Shown here: positions 1 to 5,912 of the stretch, piece by piece | How the letters are laid out: each line of letters starts with the position of its first letter | How positions within the stretch are numbered: position 1 is the stretch's first letter | Assembly (NCBI GenBank): GCA_028571885.1 | Contig: JAPVVU010000073.1 | Span: 1 to 10,931 of the forward strand | Direction of reading: 5' to 3' | DNA length: 10,931 bases | Source: Gammaproteobacteria bacterium | GTDB taxonomy: Bacteria; Pseudomonadota; Gammaproteobacteria; GRL18 | The notes under the pieces: generated by a model | What the model saw: the letters and a program-made list of their open reading frames with translations, nothing else | Databases searched by the model: none | What the model was told of the DNA's origin: nothing | Translations under genes and position numbers: made by a program

Positions 1-416
1 AGTTTGCCGCGAAAAGGTGTGAACGTGATGATATCATCAGTCAGGTTATTTTGTGATAAGAATTGAACCAGTGCTTTGGAATAAAATTTCACCACTAATT
101 TCTGAAACTCAGCAATAAATATTTGCCGTTGTTCAGGCGTGGCTTTTTTCCAGTTTTTACCTAATACCCAACGAGACATCAGTGGAAAATTGATTCTTGG
201 CACTAAATTATCATTAATGAGTTGATCGGCAATCTTAGGATCAGTGCGAATGGCTTCAGTCTGTGCCTGAAATGCCGCGATCATTTTTTTGGAGGTTTCT
301 TCCATTAATTGTTGCGGGGCAGTTACAGCATCAGCATAAGTGCCTGATATTAGGATTAAGGTAATCCCTATCGATTGTATAATAGCCAGAGTGGCGCGAT
401 TAAATAAGTTAAACAT
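1..416 (-). CDS. mlaC: MlaC/Ttg2D-family periplasmic phospholipid-binding protein, 3' part outside window
   Basis: Reading the minus strand from the ATG at 416 gives 138 residues that run off the left edge. Family members are about 210 residues, so about two thirds is visible. A strong ribosome-binding site (TTGGAGAA) lies 5-6 nt before the start. Residues 1-28 form a signal peptide: a short basic start, a hydrophobic stretch of about residues 8-25, and a likely cut after TYA. The mature part contains PQQLMEETSKKM near its start, then VPRINFPLMSRWVLGKNWKKATPEQRQIF, in overlapping pieces typical of the Ttg2/MlaC family (the F-x-x-MSRWVLGK-x-W motif and the TPEQ turn). In the known Mla system MlaC ferries phospholipid between the outer-membrane MlaA-porin complex and the inner-membrane MlaFEDB transporter. 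Here it is divergent from trhP and has no mlaD directly upstream, so it is either solitary or the first gene of its unit. The family assignment is firm. The exact mlaC symbol is less so, because paralogous Ttg2D proteins exist. Confidence 0.85.
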   Translation of the reverse strand, partial: MFNLFNRATLAIIQSIGITLILISGTYADAVTAPQQLMEETSKKMIAAFQAQTEAIRTDPKIADQLINDNLVPRINFPLMSRWVLGKNWKKATPEQRQIFIAEFQKLVVKFYSKALVQFLSQNNLTDDIITFTPFRGK

Positions 417-717
417 GTGTTCTCCAAGATTTTTAAATTTCAGGCTATTAGCATGGCTTCTATATATGGTTTTTATATACCGCTTCTATATAAAGACAGA
501 CCCAAAATACCTGAAAGTAATTTCCATTTACAGTAACTAAGTCCTGATGAACCACGGATGAACGCTGGACTCAATTATTCCAAATCAGTATTTTCTAATA
601 AAGGAAGCGCATAAACAAGGAAAAAGAGTATAATTGTGAACTATTTACAATTTAATGTGCTAATTCCCGGTAAATTATAGCTATAATTATCTTTGGATTA
701 GCTTTTGGTCAAAGAAA
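417..717. promoter_or_regulatory. AT-rich divergent intergenic region between mlaC-like gene and trhP
   Basis: These 301 bases separate two divergently transcribed genes and must hold both promoters. I see no credible protein-coding frame: a 66-codon open stretch at 340-540 overlaps the MlaC start and has no family-like sequence. Visible structure includes a direct repeat GCTTCTATATA at 456-466 and 482-492 (26 bp apart), a TATAAT hexamer at 629-634 and another at 682-687, the latter inside a 16-bp palindrome listed separately. No good -35 partner accompanies either hexamer, so the promoter assignment is tentative. Confidence 0.5.
673..688. promoter_or_regulatory. 16-bp perfect palindrome overlapping a candidate -10 box of trhP
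   Basis: The sequence AATTATAGCTATAATT is a perfect palindrome centred between 680 and 681. It contains TATAAT at 682-687, about 30 nt before the GTG start of trhP. This would be a reasonable -10 element, and the symmetry could mark an operator for a dimeric regulator. AT-rich palindromes also arise by chance, and no family-specific operator consensus is recognisable. No convincing -35 hexamer sits 16-18 bp upstream. Confidence 0.4.
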
Positions 718-2091
718 GTGATAAAAAAACCTGAATTACTGCTGCCGGCAGGTACCTTAAAAAATATGCGCTATGCTTATGCTTATGGTGCCGATGCGGT
801 CTATGCCGGGCAACCGCGCTATAGCTTAAGGGCAAGAAATAATGATTTTACCTGTGAGAACATTGAGATAGGTATTAACGAAGCCCATGAAAATGGTAAG
901 AAATTTTTTCTTGCCTCTAATGTCATCCCCCATAATTCCAAAATAAAAACCTATATGGATGATATTGCACCGATTATCGCGTTAAAACCTGATGCTTTGA
1001 TCATGGCAGATCCGGGACTTATAATGATGGTCAGGGAGCGCTGGCCTGAGGTCAGTATTCATCTTTCGGTACAGGCCAATACGGTTAATTATGCTGCGGT
1101 AAAATTCTGGCAGTCTGTGGGTGTTGAGCGGGTCATTTTATCCCGCGAGCTTGGCCTGAACGAAATTGAAGAAATTCGTCAGCAGTGTCCTGAAATGGAG
1201 CTGGAAGTGTTTGTTCATGGCGCACTTTGTATTGCCTATTCAGGCCGTTGTCTTTTGTCAGGTTATTTTAACCATCGCGATCCCAATCAGGGCACCTGCA
1301 CTAATGCCTGCCGCTGGGAATATAAAGTCCACGATGCCGTAGAGGATGTTACGGGCGATGTTGCTATAGTGCCGCCTGAGCCTCAAAAAATTGATTTTGA
1401 TCCCTTTGCGGCCATGAATTCACCCGAAGCCTTTCCTGATGACAGTAAAATGAAACGTCATCCTGAGGCAGATAAAGTTTATCTGATTGAAGAAGCTGAA
1501 CGTCCTGGTGAGTATATGCCCATTATCGAAGATGAGAATGGCACCTATATCATGAATTCTAAGGATCTGCGTGCGCTGGAGCACGTAGAGCGACTGATGC
1601 AGATCGGTGTGGACTCACTTAAAATTGAAGGCCGCACCAAGTCTCATTATTATGCAGCACGAACAGCCCAGGTTTATCGTCAGGCAATTGACTCCCTGGC
1701 CAGAGGTGAAGCTTTTGATATGGAGTTGTATGCTGATCTGAACAGTCTGGCTAATCGTGGTTATACCGATGGTTTTTATCAGCGTCATCACACCCAGGAT
1801 TATCAGAATTACATGGACAATCACTCGCGTAGTAAAAGTCAGCAGTTTGTAGGTGAGATCCTGGAATATAATGAGGCTGAGCAAACAGCGCTTGTTGATG
1901 TAAAAAACCGCTTTTCTGTGGGTGATAAACTGGAGTTGATTTTGCCGGAGGGTAATGAGGCATTTACACTGGAAGCCATTACCAGTAAAAAAGGTGAGGC
2001 AATGGATGTTGCCCCGGGCAGTGGTCATATTGTCACCATACCGATGCCTTTTAAAGCCAATACATTTAGTCTTATTGCACGAAACTTTTAA
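718..2091 (+). CDS. trhP: TrhP (YegQ), tRNA U34 hydroxylation protein, peptidase U32 family
   Basis: 457 residues (E. coli YegQ is about 453). The N-terminus KPELLLPAGTLKNMRYAYAY and motifs such as GADAVYAGQPRYSLR, IHLSVQAN, RVILSREL, YIMNSKDLRA and SLKIEGRTKS match the TrhP branch of the U32 family almost word for word. Four cysteines at 171, 178, 194 and 198 (HGALC, SGRC, GTC, NAC) are in the position of the iron-sulphur ligands of this family. TrhP is known to act with prephenate in making 5-hydroxyuridine at tRNA position 34. Despite the U32 name, it should not be treated as a protease. The start is GTG at 718, chosen because the family sequence begins there; only a weak AAAG precedes it, so translation may be modest. 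The segment at about residues 205-250, after the cysteine cluster, is acidic and proline-rich and diverges from E. coli. The gene leads into hemB after 24 nt, probably in one operon. Confidence 0.95.
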   Translation: MIKKPELLLPAGTLKNMRYAYAYGADAVYAGQPRYSLRARNNDFTCENIEIGINEAHENGKKFFLASNVIPHNSKIKTYMDDIAPIIALKPDALIMADPGLIMMVRERWPEVSIHLSVQANTVNYAAVKFWQSVGVERVILSRELGLNEIEEIRQQCPEMELEVFVHGALCIAYSGRCLLSGYFNHRDPNQGTCTNACRWEYKVHDAVEDVTGDVAIVPPEPQKIDFDPFAAMNSPEAFPDDSKMKRHPEADKVYLIEEAERPGEYMPIIEDENGTYIMNSKDLRALEHVERLMQIGVDSLKIEGRTKSHYYAARTAQVYRQAIDSLARGEAFDMELYADLNSLANRGYTDGFYQRHHTQDYQNYMDNHSRSKSQQFVGEILEYNEAEQTALVDVKNRFSVGDKLELILPEGNEAFTLEAITSKKGEAMDVAPGSGHIVTIPMPFKANTFSLIARNF

Positions 2092-2105
2092 ATAATATCC
2101 TCCAC

Positions 2106-2110
2106 AGGAG
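2106..2110 (+). promoter_or_regulatory. Ribosome-binding site of hemB
   Basis: AGGAG lies 5 nt before the ATG at 2116. It is the strongest Shine-Dalgarno sequence in the first operon and fixes the hemB start. It contrasts with the weak site of trhP just upstream, suggesting that hemB is translated more efficiently than trhP. Confidence 0.85.
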
Positions 2111-2115
2111 AGACA

Positions 2116-3117
2116 ATGAACACTTCAACTGTGTACCCTTTTACTCGCAAGCGCCGTATGCGCCGTGATGATTTTTCCAGACGCCTGATGCGCGAATCCC
2201 ATTTAAGTGTCGACGATCTGATTTACCCCATGTTTGTACTGGAAGGTAAGGAGCAGCGTGAAGGCATTGCTTCTATGCCGGGTGTTGAGCGGGTCAGTAT
2301 TGATCAATTATTAAAAGAAGCAAAAGAACTGGTTGCCCTGGGCGTGCCTGCGGTTGCTTTATTTCCTGTGACACCGCAAAGTGCGAAATCTGATGATGCT
2401 AAAGAAGCCTATAACCCGGATGGTCTGGCTCAGCGAGCTGTGAAGGCATTGAAAGATGCTTATCCTGATCTGGGTGTTATTACAGATGTGGCTTTAGATC
2501 CGTTTACCTCACATGGTCAGGATGGATTAATCGATCAATCAGGTTATGTGCTTAATGATGAAACCGTTGAAGTGCTGATAAAACAGGCCTTATCCCATGC
2601 TGAAGCCGGAGCTGATGTGGTTGCACCTTCAGATATGATGGATGGTCGAATTGGTGAGATTCGCGATGCTTTAGAAGAAAATAACTACATATATACTAAA
2701 ATATTAGCTTATTCAGCGAAATATGCCTCCAGTTTTTATGGTCCATTCAGAGATGCGGTGGGTTCTGCCGCCAATCTGGGTAAAGCGGATAAAAGCACCT
2801 ATCAAATGGACCCGGGCAATACCGATGAAGCCTTATTGGAAGTTGCAATGGATCTCGAAGAAGGTGCTGACATGGTGATGGTTAAGCCGGGCATGCCCTA
2901 TCTTGATATTGTGCGCCGTGTTAAACAGGAATTTGGGGTGCCAACCTATGCCTATCAGGTCAGTGGTGAATATGCCATGTTGATGGCAGCGATTCAAAAT
3001 GGCTGGTTAGATGAGCGTAAAGTAATCCTGGAATCACTGCTTTGTTTTAAGCGTGCAGGCGCTGATGGTATTCTGACTTATTTTGGTAAGCAAGTGGCTC
3101 AATGGCTCAATGAATAA
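2116..3117 (+). CDS. hemB: Delta-aminolevulinic acid dehydratase (porphobilinogen synthase), Mg-type
   Basis: 333 residues, similar in length to the Pseudomonas aeruginosa enzyme (337). It condenses two 5-aminolevulinate molecules to porphobilinogen in the cytoplasm, the second committed step towards haem and other tetrapyrroles. The two active-site lysines are visible: K202 in YSAKYASSFYGPFRDA and K257 in MVKPGMPYLD, the Schiff-base residue. The metal-site region at 124-136 reads DVALDPFTSHGQD. Aspartates replace the three cysteines of zinc enzymes, which places it with the magnesium-dependent, zinc-independent type known from Pseudomonas. The N-terminus (RKRRMRRDDFSRRLMRE) and YPMFVLEG also fit. 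It lies 24 nt after trhP and 32 nt before a small membrane-protein gene. No frameshift or missing residue was seen. The identity is very secure. Confidence 0.98.
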   Translation: MNTSTVYPFTRKRRMRRDDFSRRLMRESHLSVDDLIYPMFVLEGKEQREGIASMPGVERVSIDQLLKEAKELVALGVPAVALFPVTPQSAKSDDAKEAYNPDGLAQRAVKALKDAYPDLGVITDVALDPFTSHGQDGLIDQSGYVLNDETVEVLIKQALSHAEAGADVVAPSDMMDGRIGEIRDALEENNYIYTKILAYSAKYASSFYGPFRDAVGSAANLGKADKSTYQMDPGNTDEALLEVAMDLEEGADMVMVKPGMPYLDIVRRVKQEFGVPTYAYQVSGEYAMLMAAIQNGWLDERKVILESLLCFKRAGADGILTYFGKQVAQWLNE

Positions 3118-3149
3118 TTTTAAAGCACGTAATTTAAGAGTGATGCAGA

Positions 3150-3425
3150 ATGCGCATAATAGTTAATTTAATTTATTTCATCATGTTTCTTATCATGGCA
3201 TTTGTTGCCATGTTTTTGGGCGGTGTTTCTGGTGTTGCGGGTACATTCTATTTAATGGTTGAACCCGGTGATCTGGAGGCCAACTTAACGAAAGCTATTT
3301 CAGTGCTGCTGATGATCTGGCTGCTTGTTTTGCTTTTGCGTCATCAGAATAAAAAAATTATCAAGCGCAATGCTCTGCAAAAGCAACAACTTCAACAGGA
3401 TGCTGAGCCTGAAAAGGACCTTTAA
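3150..3425 (+). CDS. Small two-helix inner-membrane protein of unknown function
   Basis: 91 residues, not recognised as any named family. Hydrophobic segments at about residues 4-25 (LIYFIMFLIMAFVAMFLGG) and 47-63 (ISVLLMIWLLVLLL) are joined by a loop containing EPGD. The tail from about residue 64 is basic and glutamine-rich and then acidic (RHQNKKIIKR, then QKQQLQQDAEPEKDL). By the positive-inside rule this tail is likely cytoplasmic, giving a helical hairpin. The stop TAA (3423-3425) directly abuts the ATG of aroE, and the aroE ribosome-binding site lies inside this gene, so the two are very likely translationally coupled. That coupling and the intact frame between two housekeeping genes argue that it is real. 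It could be a small envelope or transport accessory protein, but nothing in the sequence shows a specific role. Confidence 0.8.
   Translation: MRIIVNLIYFIMFLIMAFVAMFLGGVSGVAGTFYLMVEPGDLEANLTKAISVLLMIWLLVLLLRHQNKKIIKRNALQKQQLQQDAEPEKDL
3413..3418 (+). promoter_or_regulatory. Ribosome-binding site of aroE inside the upstream gene
   Basis: AAAGGA ends 7 nt before the aroE ATG at 3426 and lies within the last codons of the 91-residue gene, whose stop codon touches the aroE start. This arrangement usually gives coupled translation. Confidence 0.75.
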
Positions 3426-4295
3426 ATGAGTGACATTTTTGATTTTGACAAGCCGGATCTTTATGCGGTAATGGGCAACCCCATCAGCCATAGTAAATCA
3501 CCTCAAATCCACACTGCTTTTGCTCTGGAAACGGATCAAAAGATTAAATATTCAGCAATTCATGTTGATGTTGGCGGTTTTGCTCAAGCTGTCAGCCACT
3601 TTCAGGGACATGGCGGTAAAGGTCTTAATGTCACGGTGCCGTTTAAACTGGATGCCTGGAAAATGGCTGATTCACTGACTGGGCGCGCCAAAAGAGCGGG
3701 GGCAGTGAATACCCTGATTCTTGGTAAAAATGGTGAGATTAAAGGCGATAATACGGATGGTGTCGGCCTGGTTAATGATATTGTTGACCATCTGGGCTGG
3801 GTAATTGCACAAAAGAGAGTGCTTATTTTAGGTGCCGGCGGTGCCTCAAGAGGCGTTATTGGTCCCATTTTAGATAAAAAACCGCAAACACTCACTATTG
3901 CTAATCGCACCGCATCAAAAGCCGTTGAACTGGCTCGCCTGTTTACTGATATGAAAGGCAAAGACATAGAAAGTATTAATGCAGGCGGCTTTGATTCTTT
4001 AGTGGGCCAGCAGTTTGATTTAGTTATCAATGCCACAGCAGCCAGTTTACAAGGTGAGGTCCCTCCTCTGCCGGATGATCTGCTGGCTTCAGATGGGTGT
4101 TGCTATGACATGATGTATGCTGCTCAACCGACCGCATTTATGCAATGGGCCAGGCAGCATGGTGCAGCCCAGATCAGTGATGGTTTAGGCATGCTGGTTG
4201 GACAGGCAGCGGAATCTTTTTATATCTGGCGGGGAGTCAGGCCGTCAGTGAGTCCAGTGATACAAAGCATTCAAAAATCAATGTCGCTTTGCTAG
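3426..4295 (+). CDS. aroE: Shikimate dehydrogenase (NADP-dependent)
   Basis: 289 residues, slightly longer than E. coli AroE (272). It reduces 3-dehydroshikimate to shikimate in the cytoplasm, on the way to chorismate and the aromatic amino acids. The shikimate-binding segment GNPISHSKSP covers residues 17-26. NVTVPFK at 68-74 contains catalytic K74. N95 and D111 (in NTDGVGL) complete the substrate site. The Rossmann loop GAGGASRG is at 136-143, and NRT at 160-162 is the usual NADP-selective motif. GLGMLVGQAAESFYIWRG near the C-terminus is also typical. The start abuts the stop of the small membrane-protein gene. The stop codon TAG (4293-4295) overlaps by one base the 8-bp target duplication of an inserted MITE, so the insertion left the protein intact. 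Any native terminator would have been displaced about 170 bp downstream. The identity is very secure. Confidence 0.98.
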   Translation: MSDIFDFDKPDLYAVMGNPISHSKSPQIHTAFALETDQKIKYSAIHVDVGGFAQAVSHFQGHGGKGLNVTVPFKLDAWKMADSLTGRAKRAGAVNTLILGKNGEIKGDNTDGVGLVNDIVDHLGWVIAQKRVLILGAGGASRGVIGPILDKKPQTLTIANRTASKAVELARLFTDMKGKDIESINAGGFDSLVGQQFDLVINATAASLQGEVPPLPDDLLASDGCCYDMMYAAQPTAFMQWARQHGAAQISDGLGMLVGQAAESFYIWRGVRPSVSPVIQSIQKSMSLC

Positions 4296-4302
4296 TATCA
4301 AC
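4295..4302. repeat. Left copy of 8-bp target-site duplication
   Basis: GTATCAAC, identical to 4464-4471. Its first base is the G of the aroE TAG stop codon. Removing one copy plus the element restores an uninterrupted aroE downstream sequence continuing into CTTTACATTAATTT. Confidence 0.85.
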
Positions 4303-4463
4303 GTAACTATTCAGCATATATTTCTTAATGACCGCTGTTGAGCCCATGGTCACTTATTTTTCTGACTTTGCTTTCTGTTATGAGAACTCGCTGCGCTCAG
4401 ACAATCAAAGTCAGAAAAATAAGCAACCACAGGCTCTTTATAAATAATATGCTGAATAGTTAC
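4303..4463. mobile_element. IS66-type MITE (161 bp, no coding capacity)
   Basis: The element begins with GTAACTATTCAGCATAT (4303-4319) and ends with its exact reverse complement (4447-4463), giving 17-bp perfect terminal inverted repeats. Immediately outside is a perfect 8-bp direct repeat, GTATCAAC, at 4295-4302 and 4464-4471. Ends starting with GTAA plus an 8-bp target duplication are known hallmarks of the IS66 family. The element carries no open frame of note and is about fifteen times shorter than a full IS66 element, so it would need a transposase supplied from elsewhere. A second perfect 18-bp inverted repeat (4353-4370 and 4406-4423) lies inside, and the flanks between the two repeats are also partly complementary, so the whole element can fold as one long hairpin. 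It sits just after the aroE stop codon, where the hairpin could act as a transcript end or stabiliser. The MITE call is strong; the IS66 link is an inference from the ends and duplication. Confidence 0.85.
4353..4423. repeat. Internal 18-bp perfect inverted repeat of the MITE (long hairpin)
   Basis: CTTATTTTTCTGACTTTG at 4353-4370 pairs perfectly with CAAAGTCAGAAAAATAAG at 4406-4423, enclosing a 35-base loop that includes CTCGCTGCGCTCAGAC. Outside this stem the pairing continues imperfectly (GAGCC at 4340-4344 against GGCTC near 4432-4436) towards the terminal repeats. RNA from either strand would form a very stable stem-loop between aroE and the HD-GYP gene. It lacks the simple GC-stem plus T-run of an intrinsic terminator. 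Confidence 0.85.
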
Positions 4464-4471
4464 GTATCAAC
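4464..4471. repeat. Right copy of 8-bp target-site duplication
   Basis: GTATCAAC, an exact copy of 4295-4302. The perfect identity suggests a fairly recent insertion. The length of 8 bp is that expected for IS66-type transposition. Confidence 0.85.
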
Positions 4472-4526
4472 TTTACATTAATTTATAAGATTATTCTGGC
4501 TTACCAATTTTTTTGCAAAACACAGC

Positions 4527-4532
4527 TATACT
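4527..4532 (+). promoter_or_regulatory. Candidate -10 box (TATACT) of the HD-GYP gene, possible leaderless start
   Basis: TATACT differs from the sigma-70 -10 consensus at one position and ends 7 nt before the ATG at 4540. A transcript starting the usual distance downstream would begin at or next to the ATG. That agrees with the absence of a Shine-Dalgarno sequence. No good -35 hexamer is present at 16-18 bp; TTACCA at 4501-4506 is 20 bp away. Low confidence. Confidence 0.3.
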
Positions 4533-4539
4533 TTAATTT

Positions 4540-5847
4540 ATGGCGACAAGAAAGATTAACATCTCCCAACTGCGTGAAGGTATGTTCATCCATGAACTCG
4601 ATATTTCATGGCTGCAAAGTCCTTTTTTACGTCACAGACGTAAAATCAGTACAGACAATGATATTGCTTTACTAAAAAAAGCAGGTGTTAAGCAGCTGCA
4701 TATTGATTTATCACGAGGCGATGATGTTGAGGCAAATTCTCAGGAAAGTGTTCAGGAGAGCCATCAAGCCGGGCATTCTGCAGCCATAGAAAATACCGGG
4801 GCTAAAGAAAAATTACCTTCTGAGGACAGCATTTCTTTAAACTCAGATACAAAAGCTCAAAACCAGGACGAAGATGAAAAGCCAGCTGAAAAAACGTCAC
4901 TGAATGAAGAGCTGAAAGTGGCTAAAGTGCTGCAGAACAAGATTGGTAAACTCGTCAATCAGCTGGGTTCTCTGGTGAAAGAAGGCCGACCTATTTCCGC
5001 GCAAAGTATTACGCCGGTAATAAATGAGTCTCTGGAAAGTATCAGTCGAAATGATCAGGCATTATTAACGATGCTGCACTTACAGCGTCAGGATTTAAAA
5101 TTGAGTGATCATGGTTTTGGTGTCTTTGCCGTCATATTACCACTGGCATTGAAACTGGGTTGTACTGAAGAGGAAGTGAATGAATTAGCCATGGCTGCCT
5201 TATTGCATGATACCGGATGGTCGCGTTTGCCGATGCATCTTATCGGCAAAAAAAAGGCCTATACCAGTGCTGAAATACAATTGATTAAACAGCATCCGAG
5301 CATTGTTGAAAATGTACTCAATAAGAGCAGTGACTTTCCTGAAAGAGTAAAGCTTCTGGTCAGGCAGCACCATGAGCGAAGTGATGGCAGCGGTTTCCCA
5401 GACCAGTTAAAAAAAGATAATATTGATAAGCTGACTGAAATACTTCAAGTTGCTGATTTGTACGATGAGTTTATACATGGCTTATCCGATCAACCGGGCA
5501 TGCTGCCTGCTAATGCATTAAAAAAAATATATCATGCCGCCAGAAAAGGCCAGTTTAGTGAGACTGTGGTGAGTGAAATGATACATGTTATGGGAATTTT
5601 CCCCCTCACCAGTGCGATTGAACTCAGTAATGGTGAAAAAGCGTTAGTGATTGAAATCGATAAGCAAAAGCCGCTGCTACCCAGAGTTAAAATTGTTTAT
5701 GAAGCAAATGGGCAGGCAAATAAACAAGAAAAAATCAGAGACCTGGCCAATCAGAATGAAGGTGAAAATATTAAAATAATTAAGGTGATAGATCCCATTG
5801 ATGATAAAGATGATCCATTGGGCTTATTGCGTGTCGATGCTGCTTAA
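4540..5847 (+). CDS. DUF3391-HD-GYP protein, probable cyclic-di-GMP phosphodiesterase
   Basis: 435 residues with no membrane segment. Residues 1-60 (KINISQLREGMFIHELDISW and a following VKQLHID) are the DUF3391 domain that precedes HD-GYP domains in many gammaproteobacteria. Residues 62-120 are an acidic, serine- and glutamine-rich linker. The HD-GYP domain spans about 170-345. Probable metal ligands are H191, H223-D224 (LLHDTGW), H252, H277-H278 (HHERSDGSGFPDQL) and D306 (ADLYD). K187 stands where trinuclear enzymes have a glutamate, which suggests a two-metal site. Two deviations stand out: HDTGW instead of HDIGK, and GFP instead of GYP. The family hydrolyses cyclic-di-GMP to pGpG or GMP. 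The ligands suggest activity is kept, but the altered signature could change substrate handling. A C-terminal tail of about 85 residues has no recognised domain. The ATG is chosen because DUF3391 begins immediately; no ribosome-binding site is seen. The next gene is 65 nt downstream. Confidence 0.9.
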   Translation: MATRKINISQLREGMFIHELDISWLQSPFLRHRRKISTDNDIALLKKAGVKQLHIDLSRGDDVEANSQESVQESHQAGHSAAIENTGAKEKLPSEDSISLNSDTKAQNQDEDEKPAEKTSLNEELKVAKVLQNKIGKLVNQLGSLVKEGRPISAQSITPVINESLESISRNDQALLTMLHLQRQDLKLSDHGFGVFAVILPLALKLGCTEEEVNELAMAALLHDTGWSRLPMHLIGKKKAYTSAEIQLIKQHPSIVENVLNKSSDFPERVKLLVRQHHERSDGSGFPDQLKKDNIDKLTEILQVADLYDEFIHGLSDQPGMLPANALKKIYHAARKGQFSETVVSEMIHVMGIFPLTSAIELSNGEKALVIEIDKQKPLLPRVKIVYEANGQANKQEKIRDLANQNEGENIKIIKVIDPIDDKDDPLGLLRVDAA

Positions 5848-5901
5848 TTGCTCATTTCAGCTTATTATTTTAAAAAAATGCCTTCAATCTTAATGATTAA
5901 C

Positions 5902-5907
5902 TATAGA
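5902..5907 (+). promoter_or_regulatory. Candidate -10 box (TATAGA) just before the hybrid kinase gene
   Basis: TATAGA ends 5 nt before the ATG at 5913, and no Shine-Dalgarno sequence precedes that start. The layout resembles the one before the HD-GYP gene at 4527. If used, it would give a leaderless message. There is no clear -35 hexamer. The gene may instead simply be transcribed through from the HD-GYP gene. Confidence 0.25.
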
Positions 5908-5912
5908 TAAAA

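Noticed and set aside
456..492. Direct repeat GCTTCTATATA as an operator or CRISPR-like unit
   Set aside because: Only two short AT-rich copies with no further spacing pattern; likely chance in low-complexity DNA.
340..540. 66-codon open frame on the plus strand across the MlaC start
   Set aside because: It overlaps the signal-peptide region of a clear minus-strand gene, has no ribosome-binding site and its product resembles no protein; it lies in AT-rich DNA.
1615..2028. 137-codon minus-strand frame within trhP
   Set aside because: It is antisense to a strongly conserved gene and its composition is a shadow of that coding strand.
718..2091. Collagenase-like protease annotation for the U32 protein
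   Set aside because: Sequence is close to E. coli YegQ/TrhP with the four-cysteine cluster; the family is now linked to hydroxylation of RNA, and no protease catalytic residues are apparent.
3602..4036. 144-codon minus-strand frame within aroE
   Set aside because: It is antisense to recognised catalytic and NADP-binding motifs; no independent evidence of coding.
4296..4539. Intrinsic terminator or small regulatory RNA after aroE
   Set aside because: The inverted repeats are better explained as a MITE, because the ends are flanked by an exact 8-bp direct repeat; there is no GC stem with T-run.
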